Positions 63,882 to 64,000 of a stretch of DNA of 64,000 nucleotides are shown here, piece by piece. The stretch is from NCBI GenBank assembly GCA_964581365.1, contig CAZOOF010000001.1, forward strand, positions 1 through 64,000, in the 5' to 3' direction. Source of the stretch: JAITWN01 sp964581365 (GTDB lineage Bacteria > Pseudomonadota > Gammaproteobacteria > SZUA-140). The notes under the pieces were generated by a model, which worked only from the letters and a program-made list of their open reading frames with translations, had not been told where the DNA came from and ran no database searches. Position 1 is the first letter of the stretch, and each line of letters begins with the position of its first letter. A program made the position numbers and the translations under genes.

Positions 63882-64000
63882 TCAGTCGCAGCTCCCGCAG
63901 GCGCCGGTACCACAGGCAGCAGCGGGTTTGGAACCGGCATCCGAGCCGCCACCTGCCTCCGACTTCTTGCTCTTGTCACGGAAGTCGGTCACGTACCAGC
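63882..64000 (-). CDS. FmdB-family zinc-ribbon protein, C-terminal part (cut by window edge)
   Basis: The last 38 residues are visible: WYVTDFRDKSKKSEAGGG and then an Ala/Cys/Gly-rich tail (ACGTGACGSCD). WYVTDFRDK is the conserved end of the FmdB small zinc-ribbon domain, and the gene is found before aspS in many gammaproteobacteria. The zinc-binding cysteines of the N-terminus lie outside the window. Confidence 0.8.
   Translation of the reverse strand, partial: WYVTDFRDKSKKSEAGGGSDAGSKPAAACGTGACGSCD

Overview
The window is one chromosomal stretch of a GC-rich gammaproteobacterium. The strongest evidence is gene order: fmdB-aspS-(nadA)-yebC-ruvCAB-ybgC-tolQRAB-pal-cpoB-queE-queC-tRNA-Lys, together with uvrA, ssb, two bamD-type genes, slt, nsrR and cpxRA. 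A run of exactly 100 N at 38518..38617 shows that it is a scaffolded draft or metagenome assembly. The genus cannot be read from the sequence. I see no phage, integrase, transposase or CRISPR array.

Layout. 1-5.7 kb: tRNA-Gly (cut) and tRNA-Tyr, the ykgJ-DUF2835-mazG operon, a lysine-tailed HU protein, soluble lytic transglycosylase, a small DksA-like protein, a gamma-glutamylcyclotransferase-like protein and a DUF423 membrane protein. 5.8-9.7 kb: an NO-sensing NsrR divergent from a multicopper oxidase, two cytochromes c and copper nitrite reductase. This is the ncgABC-nirK layout known from Nitrosomonas, with two tandem NsrR boxes and a terminator. 9.7-19.9 kb: a methyltransferase, a short HPF-like protein, a TPR/beta-barrel protein, a stand-alone lpxA, a VanY-type peptidase, cpxRA with a CpxR box, TerC, ZIP, an ankyrin lipoprotein and pgeF.

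20-30 kb is a phosphate/polyphosphate island: ppx, ppk1 (with a Pho box), sixA, an orphan ParA ATPase, a CYTH-CHAD protein, a DUF4010 membrane protein, phoR and phoB (with a Pho box). 30-35 kb: rluD, two tandem BamD-type lipoproteins (the first carries a SPOR domain), glnB and nadE. 35.3-41.1 kb: a five-gene operon (thermostable-hemolysin-like protein, AMP-dependent acyl ligase, TenA/UndA-like iron enzyme, SDR, periplasmic TPR protein) divergent from its own two-component system. Two PmrA-type CTTAA-repeat boxes lie in the shared intergenic region. I regard this as the best candidate for an undescribed pathway. 41-50.7 kb: ssb, yajR, uvrA, bepA, a BarA-like hybrid kinase whose phospho-accepting His is replaced by Glu, and a PilZ protein.

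50.7-64 kb: tRNA-Lys and a long co-directional minus-strand block for queuosine synthesis, the Tol-Pal envelope system, RuvABC recombination, YebC, NAD synthesis (nadA) and aspS, ending in a cut fmdB. Family names come from recognised motifs and context. Regulatory sites were read by eye and not scored.
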